Part shown: piece by piece, positions 63,452 to 64,000 of the stretch
How positions within the stretch are numbered: the stretch's first letter is position 1
How the letters are laid out: the number at the start of each line of letters is the position of its first letter
NCBI GenBank assembly: GCA_016709845.1
Contig: JADJMA010000036.1
Span: forward strand, 1-64,000
Direction: 5' to 3'
Length of the DNA stretch: 64,000 nucleotides
Source of the DNA: Flammeovirgaceae bacterium
GTDB taxonomy: Bacteria; Bacteroidota; Bacteroidia; Cytophagales; Cyclobacteriaceae
Notes under the pieces: generated by a model
Told to the model about the DNA's origin: nothing
What the model saw: the letters and a program-made list of their open reading frames with translations, nothing else
Database searches by the model: none
Translations under genes and position numbers: made by a program

Positions 63452-64000
63452 TCACTCAGCAACTACTATAAAATAAACACAACTCACAGTTACACCTTTT
63501 GAAGTAACCCCTCCATTGCTATTCGATACTTGCCAGCTAAGTCTGAGGCAAAAAGGGAAATGACCGTGGTCTCTTTCCCGCTATCAGGAACTACATCCGG
63601 ATTCCAATAAATGGTAGAGCGATAGTCTGCAATAGACTTGTCTATTTCTGACTTTAAATAATCAGGAAATTTAAATGAATTGTTAAATGAGTAGCCGGTT
63701 AATAGAATCTTTTGAAAGTTAGACTTTTGCTACATAATTTTCATTTGAAGCTTGTTTTGTATAAATAGAAATTACTCCAGAGGCTCCCTGCGAACCATAA
63801 AGGACATTTATTCTATTTGTAAACTCAATGGACTCAACAATATCCGGGTTTATACCTAATAGTATTTGTTCAACGCTTCCACCAAGGGGTACATTATCAA
63901 CCATTACAAGTACCTCATTACTATTAGATATTGAACTTGTGGCTCCCCGAGAAGTATAAACAACCCATCTATCCGTTTCGCCCTTTATTTTCACCTGGCG
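63452..64000 (-). CDS. TonB-plug domain protein (second paralogue), partial at right edge, frameshifted
   Basis: Only the C-terminal part is in the window. It contains VLVMVDNVPLGGSVEQIL, VLYGSQGASGVISIYTKQ (plug domain), then in another frame LLTGYSFNNSFKFPDYL, RSTIYWNPDVVPDSGKE and LAGKYRIAMEG. It parallels the protein encoded at 58652-61329 over this whole part. Frame changes occur near 63719 and 63515, and the probable end is the TGA at 63452. The gene extends beyond the window. Confidence 0.75.

Overview
The window comes from a Bacteroidota chromosome, most likely order Cytophagales. The evidence is a T9SS cargo protein with a gliding-motility-type C-terminal domain, a DnaE with a fused proofreading exonuclease, SPASM/ATP-grasp and class I lanthipeptide RiPP genes of Bacteroidota type, TonB-plug/macroglobulin proteins, promoters of the TAnnTTTG type and the absence of clear Shine-Dalgarno sites. 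MurE carries the DNPR motif, so the peptidoglycan should contain meso-diaminopimelate.

Layout. 1-5400: end of a HigA-type antitoxin, a BNR/VPS10-like propeller protein, a PagL-like lipid A deacylase and a small unknown gene. 5581-11955: dnaE (exonuclease-polymerase fusion), trxA, a DoxX-like membrane protein and a lipoprotein. 12021-22930: one giant (about 3600-residue) secreted adhesin-like protein of five beta-helix units, three of them nearly identical at DNA level, then CARDB/Ig-like domains and a T9SS sorting domain. 23130-30257: small secreted or housekeeping genes (lipoprotein, truncated M28 peptidase, amidohydrolase, beta-carbonic anhydrase, MFS remnant, second M28 peptidase, GreB-like factor). 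30450-31730: a sensor histidine kinase. 32272-47781 (minus strand): the complete dcw cluster mraZ-rsmH-ftsL-ftsI-murE-mraY-murD-ftsW-murG-murC-ftsQ-ftsA-ftsZ, without murF, led by a promoter overlapped by MraZ-type 10-bp repeats. 48471-64000: a RiPP island.

The RiPP island is read leftwards on the minus strand, apart from a convergent HlyD gene. From right to left it holds a plug-domain protein, lanthipeptide precursor 1, lanC, a carboxypeptidase-regulatory-like protein, a macroglobulin/plug protein, lanthipeptide precursor 2, a decayed lanC, lanB, the tail of an ABC exporter, an HTH protein, a 58-residue candidate graspetide precursor, gwsG, a small ORF, gwsS, a DUF6624-like protein and a thioredoxin-fold protein. 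Precursor genes are each followed by a strong hairpin before the modifying enzymes. LanB and LanC would dehydrate and cyclise the two lanthipeptides, GwsG and GwsS would modify the third peptide, and HlyD would take part in export. The [plug protein - lanA - lanC] block appears twice, so this is a duplicated cassette in which one lanC copy has decayed.

Caution: many genes, including the essential dnaE and murE, are interrupted by single-base indels, often in homopolymers. The same kind of indel separates otherwise identical repeat copies in the giant gene. I read most of these as sequence errors rather than pseudogenes; clear deletions and truncations are flagged separately.
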